Shown: positions 44,391 through 54,041, counted from the stretch's first letter. The stretch is 64,000 nucleotides of DNA from Verrucomicrobiia bacterium (GCA_022072455.1 JAJVHY010000024.1:62001-126000), one strand, 5' to 3'. The notes: a model not told the origin generated them from the sequence alone. Made by a program: numbers and translations.

Positions 44391-45422
44391 ATGAAACTTC
44401 AGGTGTTCGCAGTTCTGGCGGCGGTGGGAATTTTGGCGGTGAATTGTCCGGCCGACGAGGCGGCCAAGGGCGTCCCGAAGATTGCGTTTGATAGACTGGT
44501 TTACGATTTCGGCAAGACCTCGCTGGTGACGAAGTTGGAGGGCGTCTTTATCATTTCCAATGCCGGCGACGCGCCGTTGGAGAAACTCCAGGTGAAAGTC
44601 AGTTGCGGCTGCACTAGCGCGCCGTTGAAGACGGACAAGCTCGCGCCAGGCGAGAAAACCGAGTTGGCATTCACGCTCAGCGTCAACGCCATGATGCGCG
44701 GGGTGATGGCCAAGCATATTACCGTCACATCCAATGACCCGCAGCAACCCAGTGTCAACCTGACGTTGAAGGCCGAGGTGGTGCCGGTTTACGAATACAA
44801 TCCGCAAGTGGTGAACCTCAGCGATCTGCGCGGCGGATCGACCACCAACGTCGCGGTAACAGTCAAACGGACCGACGGGAAGCCGGTCGGCTTGACGAAA
44901 GCGGAGGGGGCCACGCCGCAGGTTCGGGCGAGTTTGGCGCCCAGTGAAGGTGCTGCCGAGAGCGCCACGATCCAGATTGAAGTGGCGGGCGAAGGCAGCC
45001 CGCGGCGGTTCAATGATTCGGTTCGCGTATTCGGCGAGAATGCGACGCAGCCGTTGTTCGTTATTCCGGTCACGGGCCGGATTGTGGGCGATCTGGCGTT
45101 GTCGCAGGAAATGTTGTTCTGGGGCGTGGCGGATCGTGATAACTGGCCGGGGCCGCGCGGTGAAATCGCGACCACGCGCAAGATCGCCGTTTCTTCATCC
45201 GTTGCCGAACCACAATTGGAGTTGTCGCATCTCACCAGTTCGGTGCCGGAGTTAAAAGTCGAGTTGCGGCCGGTGACCGCAGGCAAAGCGTATGAATTGA
45301 TCGCGGTGCTGGACAAACTTCCGAAGGAATCCACGAGCGGCACGATCAAATTCGACACGAATCTCAAGTCCCAACCCACGGTCGAGATCAAAGTCACCAT
45401 CAACATTCTCAAACGCGGTTGA
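44391..45422 (+). CDS. DUF1573-domain exported protein
   Basis: 343 residues. A signal peptide (MKLQVFAVLAAVGILAVNCPADE) leads into an immunoglobulin-like DUF1573 domain: YDFGKTSLVTKLEGVFIISNAGDAPLEKLQVKVSCGCT is the hallmark, with the conserved SCGCT. A second, more divergent beta domain follows. The start at 44391 has GGAG about ten bases upstream. DUF1573 proteins are periplasmic and of unknown activity. The stop overlaps the rhodanese start by one base, and membrane rhodanese and MauE genes follow, a recurring combination. Confidence 0.85.
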   Translation: MKLQVFAVLAAVGILAVNCPADEAAKGVPKIAFDRLVYDFGKTSLVTKLEGVFIISNAGDAPLEKLQVKVSCGCTSAPLKTDKLAPGEKTELAFTLSVNAMMRGVMAKHITVTSNDPQQPSVNLTLKAEVVPVYEYNPQVVNLSDLRGGSTTNVAVTVKRTDGKPVGLTKAEGATPQVRASLAPSEGAAESATIQIEVAGEGSPRRFNDSVRVFGENATQPLFVIPVTGRIVGDLALSQEMLFWGVADRDNWPGPRGEIATTRKIAVSSSVAEPQLELSHLTSSVPELKVELRPVTAGKAYELIAVLDKLPKESTSGTIKFDTNLKSQPTVEIKVTINILKRG

Positions 45423-45886
45423 TGTGGCGCATGGTGCAACGGGCGGTGGTGCTGACCCTTGCCGGCGCGGTGTTGGGGTTGGTTGCCAATGCGGTATCGC
45501 CCCGCGGAATTCCCTACCGGACGCCGCCGAAGGTTGTCGCCCCGCCCGGTGATTACATTCCGTTCGCGGAAGCCCGGCAACTCTGGGAAGAGGGCGTCGC
45601 CGTTTTTTTGGATGCCCGGTCTCACGCCGACTACATGGCCGGCCACATTGCGAATGCGTTCTCACTCCCGACCGACGAATTTGAGGCCCGGTATCCCGAG
45701 GTGGCCGGCATGTTGGCGCCGGATTCGCCGATCGTCGCCTATTGCGATGGCGCTGATTGTGATCTGAGTCATCATCTTGCCAAACGCCTGCGCGACCTCG
45801 GTTTTCGCGACGTACGGATCCTGAAGAACGGGTGGACCGAATGGCGCAAGGCGGCGTTGGCGACCAGTACCGGAGCGCAGCCATGA
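45422..45886 (+). CDS. Membrane-anchored rhodanese-like protein
   Basis: 154 residues. An N-terminal hydrophobic helix (AVVLTLAGAVLGLVANAV) anchors a periplasmic rhodanese domain (EARQLWEEGVAVFLDARSHADYMAGHI ...). The active-site loop reads VAYCDGADCDLS, with the catalytic cysteine in place, so sulfur or persulfide transfer is plausible. It overlaps MauE/DoxX by four bases (ATGA). Confidence 0.85.
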   Translation: MWRMVQRAVVLTLAGAVLGLVANAVSPRGIPYRTPPKVVAPPGDYIPFAEARQLWEEGVAVFLDARSHADYMAGHIANAFSLPTDEFEARYPEVAGMLAPDSPIVAYCDGADCDLSHHLAKRLRDLGFRDVRILKNGWTEWRKAALATSTGAQP

Positions 45887-46287
45887 AGTGGCTCAATCTG
45901 GTTCTGCGTTGGTTGTTGGGTGGTTTTTTTGTGTACGCCGGCGTGGCGAAGATCATCGACCCGGCCGGCTTCGCCAAGAACATCGCAAACTACCAGATGT
46001 TGCCGCACGACTATGTCAATCTGCTGGCGATCACCTTGCCGTGGATCGAGGTGGTGCCGGGATTGTTGCTCATGGCCGGGATTTGGCGCCGACCGAGTGC
46101 GTTGGCGATTGCCGGGATGTTGGTGGTATTCATCATCGCGATTGGCTCCGCGCTATCACGCGGCTTAAATATCAACTGCGGCTGTACCGGCACCGTCGGC
46201 GGGGCCACGATTGGCCTGACCAAAATTGCCGAAAACATCGGCTGGTTCGCCATGGCCATCTGGTTAATCTGGAAGGAGCGGGATTAG
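45883..46287 (+). CDS. MauE/DoxX-family redox membrane protein
   Basis: 134 residues with four predicted membrane helices, including LVLRWLLGGFFVYAGVAKIIDP at the start, which is the MauE/DoxX signature. A CGC pair lies in GLNINCGCTGTVGG, where MauE-type proteins carry redox-active cysteines for disulfide handling. It probably works with the neighbouring rhodanese and DUF1573 proteins in envelope thiol chemistry (inference). RidA begins one base after the stop. Confidence 0.82.
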   Translation: MKWLNLVLRWLLGGFFVYAGVAKIIDPAGFAKNIANYQMLPHDYVNLLAITLPWIEVVPGLLLMAGIWRRPSALAIAGMLVVFIIAIGSALSRGLNINCGCTGTVGGATIGLTKIAENIGWFAMAIWLIWKERD

Positions 46288-46288
46288 A

Positions 46289-46669
46289 ATGAATAAATCA
46301 ATCGTAGTTACTCCCAATGCGCCGCAAGCCATTGGGCCGTATTCGCAAGCCGTGTGGGTGAGCGATCTGCTGTTTTGTTCGGGTCAGATACCGCTCGATC
46401 CCGCGACGGGCGGGCTGGTAACCGGCGGCATCGTGGAACAAACCCAACGTGTCCTCGAAAACATCCAGGCGCTGTTGAATTCGCAGGGGCTACAATTTGC
46501 GAACGTGATTAAGACTACCGTCTTTCTCAGCGACATGGCGCACTTCGCGGCGATGAACGAAGTCTACAGCAAGTATTTCACGCGCGACTACCCGGCGCGT
46601 TCGACGGTGCAAGTTGCCCGGTTGCCGAAGGATGCGCTTGTGGAAATTGAGGTCCTCGCGGCCCGGTAG
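46289..46669 (+). CDS. ridA: RidA-family enamine/imine deaminase
   Basis: 126 residues, the standard size. RidA hydrolyses reactive enamine and imine intermediates from PLP enzymes. The family signature runs APQAIGPYSQAV at the start, FCSGQIPLDP, and the C-terminal YPARSTVQVARLPKDALVEIE with the catalytic arginine. The reading frame begins one base after the MauE/DoxX stop, although the function has no clear link to it. Confidence 0.95.
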   Translation: MNKSIVVTPNAPQAIGPYSQAVWVSDLLFCSGQIPLDPATGGLVTGGIVEQTQRVLENIQALLNSQGLQFANVIKTTVFLSDMAHFAAMNEVYSKYFTRDYPARSTVQVARLPKDALVEIEVLAAR

Positions 46670-46719
46670 TCTTTCGCTTGCTGGGGGAGCGGGCGGTGTG
46701 TTAGCGTCCGCGGCATTCT

Positions 46720-48900
46720 ATGTGGTGTTGGGGGAAATTTCTAGGGCCGGTCCTGCTCGTTTTGTCATTGCTGCCGGCACACGCGGCGGAGAAAAACGAG
46801 CCGGCCATCATTGATGCGCGCGAACTGAACTTCGACAAGCCGCGCAATCTGGCGTTTGGCAAAGGCGAGGTGCTCATTCGCTATCAGGATGCAACGTTGC
46901 GGGCCGATGAAGTCAAATTCAACACGCTGACCAAGGAAGCTTGGGCCACCGGCAATGTGCGGCTGAATCGCGGCGGCCAGGAATGGGTCACTCCCAGCGC
47001 TTATTACCATTTTGAGACGCGGCAACTGAAGGCTGACGAAATCGGTGGCTTCTTCGAGCCGGTCTACCTCCACGCCGAAGACTTGGCGCAAGTCGCCAGC
47101 AACCAATACTCCGTGGCCCGCGCGACGATTTCGACGTGCGACTACCCCGAGCCGCACTACCGGGTGCAGGCGACACACGCGGAAATCTATCCCCAAGACC
47201 GGGTGGTGCTCTTCAACTGCACACTCTGGCTCGGGCGCGTGCCGGTGTTTTGGCTGCCCGTCATGTCGTGGTCACTAGCCGGCGACCCGCAACTGTTTTC
47301 GCTTAACGTCGGCCATAGTTCGCGGTGGGGATACTATGGACTGCTGACCACGCACTGGCAGTTGAATCCAAATTTCAAACTCGACGTGCACCTTGACGAA
47401 CGGTCGGGGCGCGGATTCGGAACGGGGGCCGATTTGATCTACGAGTTTGACCAGAGCACGACCGGCCTGGTGCGCGGATACTACGCCAACGACGCCCGCC
47501 CGCGTGACAGTGAAGACCGCGCGGCCGGGGTCTCGCGTCCCACGCACCGGTATCTCGGCGAGTGGCAGCACAAACAGTTTTTCACCCCTGATCTCAGTCT
47601 GACGATTGACCTTCACCGGCAAGGGGACACGGATGTCTACGCCGATTTCTTCAGCACGGAGTTTCATCGCAACGTCGAACCCGGTTCGGTCGCGGACCTG
47701 ACGCGGCGCGGGCAGAATTACACACTGTCGTTGCAGGTGCGGCCGCAGTTCAACGATTTCTTTGCCGAGGTCGAGCGCTTGCCGGAGGCCAAATGGACGG
47801 TCAATCGCGTCCGGGTCGGCAGCACACCGGTCTTTTACGAGGGCGAAACCAGTGCCGGTTATTACAGCAACGAACGCGGGAGTACCGGCGATCCACTGTT
47901 TACGGGCAGCACGGTACGGTTCGACTCGGCTCAGCAACTCGTCGTCCCACACACGTTGTTTGGCTGGTGGGCGCTCGTGCCGCGCGCGGGCGGCCGGTAC
48001 ACCTATTACACACGCGCGCCGAGCACGGCGGCTGACACTCAGGAAGTGCGCCGGGTGCTTGGCAATCTTGGGGTCGAAACTTCCTTCAAGCTGTCGCGGA
48101 CATGGACGGAATACAAAAACCAGCGCTGGGGGATTGACGGTCTGCGCCATATCATCCAGCCGTTTGCGGATTATTCGTGGGTGCCGACACCGAATGTGAC
48201 CAGCGCTGAGTTGTTCCAGTTTGACACGATCCGGTCAATCACACTGACGAATGGCGAGACGTTCCCGGTCACTCGGTATGTGCCATTGGAGAATCCGGGG
48301 TTTACCGCGCTGGATGCGATTGACCGCGAAAACACCGTGCGATTTGGCCTCCGGCAAAAGCTCCAGACCCGGCGTGCCGGTCAACCGTGGGATTTGCTCG
48401 AAGTGACCGCGTGGACGGATTTTCACATTGAACAGGATGCCGGCCAAACCGACTTCGCTAATCTCTTCGGGAACATTGCGGCGCGCCCGACAGATTGGCT
48501 GACCGTCAACACCTTCAGCCGGTATGATTTTCACACTGGTCTGCTGCGCGAACTCAATTCGGAGGCGCGCATCAGTCGCGATGACCGCTGGGCGGTTGGG
48601 TTGGGGACGCGGTATTTGCGGGACGACAGCAATCTGATCGCTGTTAGTCTGACTGGCCGACTGACGCCCCGCTGGGTGGCGCGGGTTTATCAACGCTTTG
48701 ACATGGAAGACGGCCAATGGGAGGAACAAGATTATCAGTTGCGGCAGGAGTTGCATGACTGGTACATCAACTATGGTTTCCGGTATCGCAGTCAGCGCAC
48801 CCGACAGGACGAGAAGGCGATTTATTTCTCCGTGACTCTGAAGGCGTTTCCGGGAACCCAGTTGGGTATCAATCGAGTGGACCTCGGAACGGGAGATTAA
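46720..48900 (+). CDS. lptD: LPS-assembly outer-membrane protein LptD
   Basis: 726 residues. A signal peptide (KFLGPVLLVLSLLPAHAAE) is followed by the OstA/LptA-like jellyroll (residues 30-160, FGKGEVLIRYQDATLRADEVKF) and a long C-terminal beta barrel with alternating aromatic strands, ending in FSVTLKAFPGTQLGINRVD. LptD inserts LPS into the outer leaflet, so this supports an LPS-bearing outer membrane. The cysteines at the junction (STCDYPEP, LFNCTLW) could form its structural disulfide. UDP-glucose dehydrogenase begins on the very next base. Confidence 0.88.
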   Translation: MWCWGKFLGPVLLVLSLLPAHAAEKNEPAIIDARELNFDKPRNLAFGKGEVLIRYQDATLRADEVKFNTLTKEAWATGNVRLNRGGQEWVTPSAYYHFETRQLKADEIGGFFEPVYLHAEDLAQVASNQYSVARATISTCDYPEPHYRVQATHAEIYPQDRVVLFNCTLWLGRVPVFWLPVMSWSLAGDPQLFSLNVGHSSRWGYYGLLTTHWQLNPNFKLDVHLDERSGRGFGTGADLIYEFDQSTTGLVRGYYANDARPRDSEDRAAGVSRPTHRYLGEWQHKQFFTPDLSLTIDLHRQGDTDVYADFFSTEFHRNVEPGSVADLTRRGQNYTLSLQVRPQFNDFFAEVERLPEAKWTVNRVRVGSTPVFYEGETSAGYYSNERGSTGDPLFTGSTVRFDSAQQLVVPHTLFGWWALVPRAGGRYTYYTRAPSTAADTQEVRRVLGNLGVETSFKLSRTWTEYKNQRWGIDGLRHIIQPFADYSWVPTPNVTSAELFQFDTIRSITLTNGETFPVTRYVPLENPGFTALDAIDRENTVRFGLRQKLQTRRAGQPWDLLEVTAWTDFHIEQDAGQTDFANLFGNIAARPTDWLTVNTFSRYDFHTGLLRELNSEARISRDDRWAVGLGTRYLRDDSNLIAVSLTGRLTPRWVARVYQRFDMEDGQWEEQDYQLRQELHDWYINYGFRYRSQRTRQDEKAIYFSVTLKAFPGTQLGINRVDLGTGD

Positions 48901-50220
48901 ATGGTCAAGATCAGCATCGTCGGAACAGGATATGTGGGACTGGTCACAGGCGCGTGCTTCGCGGAAGTCGGCCACCAAGTCGTCTGTGTGGACAATGATC
49001 AGAAGAAAGTCGCCTTCCTCCAAGGCGGCGGCATCCCCATTTACGAACCCGGTCTCGAAGAGTTGGTGAAACGGAATGTGACGGCGGGCCGGCTTCGGTT
49101 CACCGACCAAATTGCGGATGGCGTGGCCCATGCGGAGGTTGTCTTCATTGCGGTGCCGACACCGCCAAAGTCCGACGGCTCGGTGGACATGACCTATGTG
49201 GAGCGGGTCGCCCGCGAGATTGCCGGCGCGATGACCGAGTACAAAATCGTCGTGGATAAATCCACTGTCCCCGTCAAAACTGGTGAGCGCGTCGCGCAAA
49301 CCATCAAACGCTACAATAAAAACAAATGCGAAGTGGATGTTGTCAGCAACCCCGAGTTTCTCCGGGAAGGCTGCGCCGTGGCCGACCTGATGCAGCCTGA
49401 CCGGGTTGTAATTGGCGTGGGGGGTGACCGGCCGGTGGCCAAACTGAAAGCAATCTACGAACCTTTTCACGCGCCGATCATCGTCACCGACATCAACTCC
49501 GCGGAATTGATCAAGCATGCGTGCAATTCCTTTCTGGCGCTGAAAATATCGTATGCCAATGCGCTCTCTGTCATCTGTGAAGCCAGCGGGGCCAACATCG
49601 CCGACGTGGTTCATGGCATGGGGTTGGACAAGCGGATTGGCCGGGCATTCCTTAATGCCGGCTTGGGCTATGGCGGCTCCTGTTTTCCGAAGGACATCAG
49701 TGCGTTCATCCATATTACCCAGGAACTTGGCTATGATTTCCGCTTACTCAGGGAGGTTGAGAGCATCAACCGCGACCAAGCCGAGCGCTTTCTCAAGAAG
49801 ATTCACGACACACTCTGGATCGTGAAAGACAAAACCCTCGGCGTCCTCGGCTTGGCGTTCAAACCGAACACCGACGATATGCGGCTCGCTCCGTCGCTCA
49901 ACATCATCCGTCCGTTGCTCAAAGAAGGCGCGAAAATTAAGGCGTTCGATCCGCAAGCGATGGAGAAGGCCAAGGAGTTCCTGCCGGACATCGAATATTG
50001 CCAGGATGCCTACGAAGCGGCGCGCAATGTGGACGGACTGATCATCTGCACCGAATGGGATGAGTTCCGGACTCTCGACCTTGAAAAACTCAAAAACGTC
50101 ATGGGGCATCCGACAATTTTCGATGGGCGCAATCTATACGACCCTAAACTGATGAACGACTTGGGCTTCACCTACCTCAGCATTGGTCGGCGATTGTCTC
50201 CTGCGGGACAGTCCGGCTGA
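48901..50220 (+). CDS. ugd: UDP-glucose 6-dehydrogenase
   Basis: 439 residues, the normal length. It oxidises UDP-glucose twice to UDP-glucuronate for surface polysaccharides. The NAD-binding N-terminus is MVKISIVGTGYVGLVTGACF; the catalytic cysteine is Cys261 in LGYGGSCFPKDIS, with the lysine in EFLREGCAVADL-type loops and LGLAFKPNTDDMR at the UDP site. It could equally be a UDP-N-acetylhexosamine dehydrogenase by homology, but the motifs favour the glucose enzyme. ATG immediately follows the lptD stop. Confidence 0.92.
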   Translation: MVKISIVGTGYVGLVTGACFAEVGHQVVCVDNDQKKVAFLQGGGIPIYEPGLEELVKRNVTAGRLRFTDQIADGVAHAEVVFIAVPTPPKSDGSVDMTYVERVAREIAGAMTEYKIVVDKSTVPVKTGERVAQTIKRYNKNKCEVDVVSNPEFLREGCAVADLMQPDRVVIGVGGDRPVAKLKAIYEPFHAPIIVTDINSAELIKHACNSFLALKISYANALSVICEASGANIADVVHGMGLDKRIGRAFLNAGLGYGGSCFPKDISAFIHITQELGYDFRLLREVESINRDQAERFLKKIHDTLWIVKDKTLGVLGLAFKPNTDDMRLAPSLNIIRPLLKEGAKIKAFDPQAMEKAKEFLPDIEYCQDAYEAARNVDGLIICTEWDEFRTLDLEKLKNVMGHPTIFDGRNLYDPKLMNDLGFTYLSIGRRLSPAGQSG

Positions 50221-50373
50221 GCCAGTTTGGATAGCGGGACGCTCTGGTCAATTGCTCCGGCCTGAATTTGGCTCGCGGAGACAGGCAGTTCTTCATTGCC
50301 GCTGGACGGGGGCATTGGTATAGTCCGCCCCCAGAATAGAGTCGTTCATCTGAAATAGTCACATGTGGTGAGC

Positions 50374-50447
50374 GCGGGCGTAGCATAGTGGTAATGCGCC
50401 AGCCTTCCAAGCTGGTGAGGAGGGTTCGATTCCCTTCGCCCGCTCCA
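50374..50447 (+). tRNA. tRNA-Gly (anticodon TCC)
   Basis: Acceptor GCGGGCG pairs with CGCCCGC; anticodon arm CCAGC-CTTCCAA-GCTGG with anticodon TCC; T arm AGGG-TTCGATT-CCCT; discriminator T and encoded CCA at 50445-50447. Complete and normal. Confidence 0.95.
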
Positions 50448-50487
50448 TTTTTTCGGGGTTGTAAGTCAACGGTGTGGGGGATTGCGC

Positions 50488-53400
50488 GTGGAAACAAAAA
50501 TACATCATAGACCATGGAACTTTTTCGTGTTGGCTTTGACACTCGCCACCACAGGACTGGCCGCGGATTTCAGCTGGACGAATACCGTTGCATCTGGCAC
50601 CGCCAATTTCTGGACGAATAGCGCCAATTGGTTGCCCACAGCCAATTATCCTGGCCAGACATCAGTTGATAATGTCTACCTGACGAACAGCACGGCGGCC
50701 GGCACCTCCTATACCAATATTTTAGATGCCGGGTTGGGGTTTACGATAGGGTCACTCGAAATTGCCAATAGCGGTGGCGGTTCCGCGTGGCTGGTGGTTA
50801 CGAACATGAACTTGACGAATTCCACACTGCTGGCCATCAGGACTGGTGGGCGGTTGCGGATTGATGCCGGTGGCGTTGTCACGGGAATTGCCGCTACGCT
50901 CAATCGGGAAGCAGGACAAGTGTTTGTCAACGGCGGGACCTGGCACAGTGGCGGCACCGAAACTGTTGTCGGGAACGGCGCCTCGAATAATTTGGTTCAA
51001 GTTTACAACGGAGGAATGTGGAATTTAGCAGCGCAAAACTTGAGCATCGGCAGCGGGGCGGCGACGGGGAATGTGCTGCTGATTAGCGGGGGACAGGTCA
51101 GCAACGTGGGCATCCTCAACGTTGCCGGCAACGCGACAGGGCGGAATACGTTGACACTCACGAATGGCGGCGGATTGGCGGTGCGGAGTCTGCTGGTCAC
51201 AAACAATGTCTATGGTGGCGCAACCAACTCGATCTTCAACTTTGCCGGAGGCACAATCCTCACCACTTCCAACGCCGCCAACCAAGTGGCGTCGCACCTC
51301 GTCATCACCTCCAATCAGGTATTCGGGATCAACGGCACCTGGAACATGCTCGGCGGCACCAACCTCATCACCTCCACGCTCACTACCAACGGAAACGTTC
51401 TGAATAGCGCGAATAACTTCCGTGGGTATGTCAATATCGGGAATAATTCCTCGTACGCTACGGTGAATGTCCAGAATGCGGTCTGGGATTTATTGGGGCC
51501 GACAAACTGGGTCTCGGTTTTGAATGTCGGGACTTTTACCACCGCAGGCGGGACGACCGGTAATGTCCTGACCATCACCGACGGTGGCCAGGTTCTTGCC
51601 CCGATGTTCCAGATCAGTCGTTTGGGCGACCGCGGGCTGAGTAATAAGATCGTCGTGGCCGGCCCTGGATCGGTACTTAGCAATACCGCAAGTATCTCCT
51701 CCATGATTGGTGGCGCAGGAATGGGTAATCAATTGATCGTGACCAATGGTGGCACGGTCTACACCGCCAACTTCATTATTGGGAGCGGAACCACCGCGAG
51801 TAACAATCATGTGCTGGTTAGTGACGTCGGTTCGGCGTGGTACAATACGGTCAACAACGGCAGTTCCATTGGTAGTTCAGGTGTTGGCAATCAGTTGGTC
51901 ATCAGTAATGGCGGTTTGGTTACCCTCTTCGGCGGTTCCGGCCTGTTGAACATTGGGAACCTGGCAGGGGCCACCAGCAACTCACTGGTGGTCACGGGCA
52001 ACGGTTCCACGTTTTCCAACACCTCCCGGATCCAAGTTGGCAACAATGGCGCCGGTAACTTCATGATCATTCGTGATGGCGCGACAGTGATGTCCGGCAA
52101 CACTTTCATCGGGGCCAATGCACTTGCCACCAATAACATGGTGCTGGTGACCGGCCCGGGCTCCAAGTGGAATATTGCGGGCGCCGCAACCGTTTCCGCT
52201 GTCGGCAGTTTTTCCACCGGCAACTCCCTGATCATTGAGACGGGAGGGAGCATTTCCAACCAGGGAACTTTCAGTATCGGAAGCCAAACCGGCGCGCAGA
52301 ACAATTCGCTGACAATTTCCAACGGTGGGGCGTTGATCACCGTAGGGTTGCTGACGGTTGGAAACACCACCAATGCCAGTGGCAACCGCTACAATGTCGG
52401 TGGCTTGGGGGCATTGAGCTACGCCACCAATGGGTTGATCAGAGTCGGCAACGATGGGGGTGGCTTCAACACAATGACCGTCACGAATGCTAACGCACAG
52501 GGCGCCAGTCTGCTGCTGGGCAATGGCTCGTCCAATAACACCGTCCAAATCCTCTCGCGCGGCCAATTAGCCGTGGCGGGAAGTGTTACCGTCGGATCCG
52601 GTGCGGCCACGGGAAATGTCTTGTTGGTTACCGGCGGCGGCGTACTTGAAGCGAATAGCCTCACGACTGGCGACGGCAGCGGCAACCTCCTCAGCAATTA
52701 CGCCGGCATCTTTCAGTTTACGACGGCAACTCCCTTCATCACCAACAACGGTGCCGGCGGCGCCATCAGCATCCACGCTGGCACGATTTCCTTCCGTGCC
52801 ATCACCAATGCCAATGTCTGGGGCAGTCAGGGCGGTTCGACGGCCAACTCGTTGACCAACATCACGTATGTCGGTGAAAACGCTTTCCGGCTGAATGCCG
52901 CCTCAAACACCACCGCCGCCGCCTTCTCGCAAACGTACACCTTCCAAGCCGGCAGCAGCAGCAACTTTACCCGGCTGGAAATGATCAACGGCCGGACTGC
53001 TTACCGGAATGGGAACGTTACCATTGGCGCGACCGGCGCATTTCTCGCCAGCAACACCTTCGCAACTGTAACCGGCACATTTACAAATCAGGGCTTGGCC
53101 GACATTGTTCAGGCGACAGTCGAATTTCAGAGCGCATTGGTCGTGGCGGGAACATTGAGTTTGACTGATGGCTACGTGATTGGCGGCGGTTCCAAAACGA
53201 TTGCCGGCACCTTGCGTGGTTCTGGGAGCGTGGTCGGTGATGCAACTGTGACCGGGACAATCGCGCCAGGATTAAGTCTGGGAACACTCGTCTTTAGCAA
53301 CAATCTCACGTTAAGCGGAACCTACGCCGCGGAACTCGACGGCACGGGAACCGGTAACGCTGATCGGTTGATCGTGCACGACCTGCTGACACTGACTGGG

Positions 53401-53646
53401 GCGACTCTGGATCTGAGTGAAATTGTCTCCGCCGATGACCAAGCTTACGTGATTGCCGAGTATGGGACTCTGGCGGGTACTTTTGCCACAGTGACCGGTA
53501 TGCCGGGCGGGTACCAGCTTGACTACAACTACCAGAACGCAAACCTGATTGCGGTGGTCATTCCCGAACCCGGCACGCTCATACTGGTGGGGGTGGGGCT
53601 AAGCGGACTCTGGTTGATCAATCGGCGGCGCCGGTCATTTTCTTGA
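50488..53646 (+). CDS. PEP-CTERM protein with autotransporter-type repeat passenger
   Basis: About 1052 residues. The signal peptide (WNFFVLALTLATTGLAADF) is followed by a long parallel beta-helix-like passenger rich in Gly, Asn, Ser and Thr, in which units of the type LTISNGGALITVGLLTVGN repeat roughly every 40-50 residues from about residue 90 to 800. The end is IPEPGTLILVGVGLSGLWLI followed by RRRR, a PEP-CTERM sorting tail: PEP motif, one membrane helix, basic cluster. So it is exported, processed by an exosortase and probably displayed or released. There is no outer-membrane barrel, despite the autotransporter-like repeats. The start is GTG (50488, after a G-run ribosome-binding site) or TTG (50482). 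Confidence 0.85.
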   Translation: METKIHHRPWNFFVLALTLATTGLAADFSWTNTVASGTANFWTNSANWLPTANYPGQTSVDNVYLTNSTAAGTSYTNILDAGLGFTIGSLEIANSGGGSAWLVVTNMNLTNSTLLAIRTGGRLRIDAGGVVTGIAATLNREAGQVFVNGGTWHSGGTETVVGNGASNNLVQVYNGGMWNLAAQNLSIGSGAATGNVLLISGGQVSNVGILNVAGNATGRNTLTLTNGGGLAVRSLLVTNNVYGGATNSIFNFAGGTILTTSNAANQVASHLVITSNQVFGINGTWNMLGGTNLITSTLTTNGNVLNSANNFRGYVNIGNNSSYATVNVQNAVWDLLGPTNWVSVLNVGTFTTAGGTTGNVLTITDGGQVLAPMFQISRLGDRGLSNKIVVAGPGSVLSNTASISSMIGGAGMGNQLIVTNGGTVYTANFIIGSGTTASNNHVLVSDVGSAWYNTVNNGSSIGSSGVGNQLVISNGGLVTLFGGSGLLNIGNLAGATSNSLVVTGNGSTFSNTSRIQVGNNGAGNFMIIRDGATVMSGNTFIGANALATNNMVLVTGPGSKWNIAGAATVSAVGSFSTGNSLIIETGGSISNQGTFSIGSQTGAQNNSLTISNGGALITVGLLTVGNTTNASGNRYNVGGLGALSYATNGLIRVGNDGGGFNTMTVTNANAQGASLLLGNGSSNNTVQILSRGQLAVAGSVTVGSGAATGNVLLVTGGGVLEANSLTTGDGSGNLLSNYAGIFQFTTATPFITNNGAGGAISIHAGTISFRAITNANVWGSQGGSTANSLTNITYVGENAFRLNAASNTTAAAFSQTYTFQAGSSSNFTRLEMINGRTAYRNGNVTIGATGAFLASNTFATVTGTFTNQGLADIVQATVEFQSALVVAGTLSLTDGYVIGGGSKTIAGTLRGSGSVVGDATVTGTIAPGLSLGTLVFSNNLTLSGTYAAELDGTGTGNADRLIVHDLLTLTGATLDLSEIVSADDQAYVIAEYGTLAGTFATVTGMPGGYQLDYNYQNANLIAVVIPEPGTLILVGVGLSGLWLINRRRRSFS

Positions 53647-53706
53647 AATTCGCGGTTGCGAAAAACGGCAGAATCTTGCAGGATTCGCCGTGTTCACTCC
53701 GAGGTT

Positions 53707-53792
53707 GGGGAGGTACCGAAGTGGCCAAACGGGGCAGACTGTAAATCTGCTGGCTTATGCCTTCAATGGTTCGAATCCATTCCTCCCCACCA
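53707..53792 (+). tRNA. tRNA-Tyr (anticodon GTA), integration site
   Basis: Acceptor GGGGAGG pairs with CCTCCCC; anticodon arm CAGA-CTGTAAA-TCTG with anticodon GTA; a long variable arm (GGCTTATGCC) as in class II tRNAs; T arm ATGG-TTCGAAT-CCAT; encoded CCA at 53790-53792. The last 54 bases, from the first base of the anticodon loop, are duplicated at 61409-61462. The integrated element therefore leaves a complete tRNA at its left end. Confidence 0.97.
53739..53792 (+). repeat. attL core, 3' part of tRNA-Tyr
   Basis: Identical at all 54 positions to 61409-61462. The repeat begins exactly at the first base of the anticodon loop and ends at the encoded CCA, so recombination probably occurs across the anticodon loop, as for many tRNA-targeting integrases. 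Confidence 0.95.
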
Positions 53793-54041
53793 CCTACGCC
53801 CGCAAGGGCTTCTGCAATCCCACCACGCTAAACACGCAACGCATCACCGGGCGAAATATACCCGCCCGTATACCCGCCGGCATTTTGCTGGCGTGTAATC
53901 ACAACCTTGAAACACCAAGCGACCCGCGAGACAATCACGGGCAAACGATAAGCGGCAGCGAGGCGACGGCTTCGCGTAGGGCAGGGCGGGGCTATCTCCC
54001 CGCCCGGCCCACCGCTGCAAACGCTGGAGATAGACAGCGAC
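53793..54041. other. Element left-end leader with candidate arm sites and hairpin
   Basis: Two direct TATACCCGCC motifs, 12 bases apart start to start, lie at 53857-53866 and 53869-53878; the same pair is found near the right end. A perfect 8-base GC stem (GGGCGGGG 53984-53991, CCCCGCCC 53998-54005, loop of six) lies 36 bases before the first gene and may attenuate transcription or bind a regulator. No gene is visible. Confidence 0.55.
53857..53878 (+). repeat. Left pair of candidate integrase arm sites
   Basis: TATACCCGCC repeated at 53857 and 53869, 65 bases inside attL. The same pair, in the same orientation and with the same spacing, is at 61268-61289 near attR. Confidence 0.6.

Noticed and set aside
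48235..49713. A 492-codon open frame on the minus strand
   Set aside because: Antisense to lptD and UDP-glucose dehydrogenase, both well supported; composition is that of a shadow.
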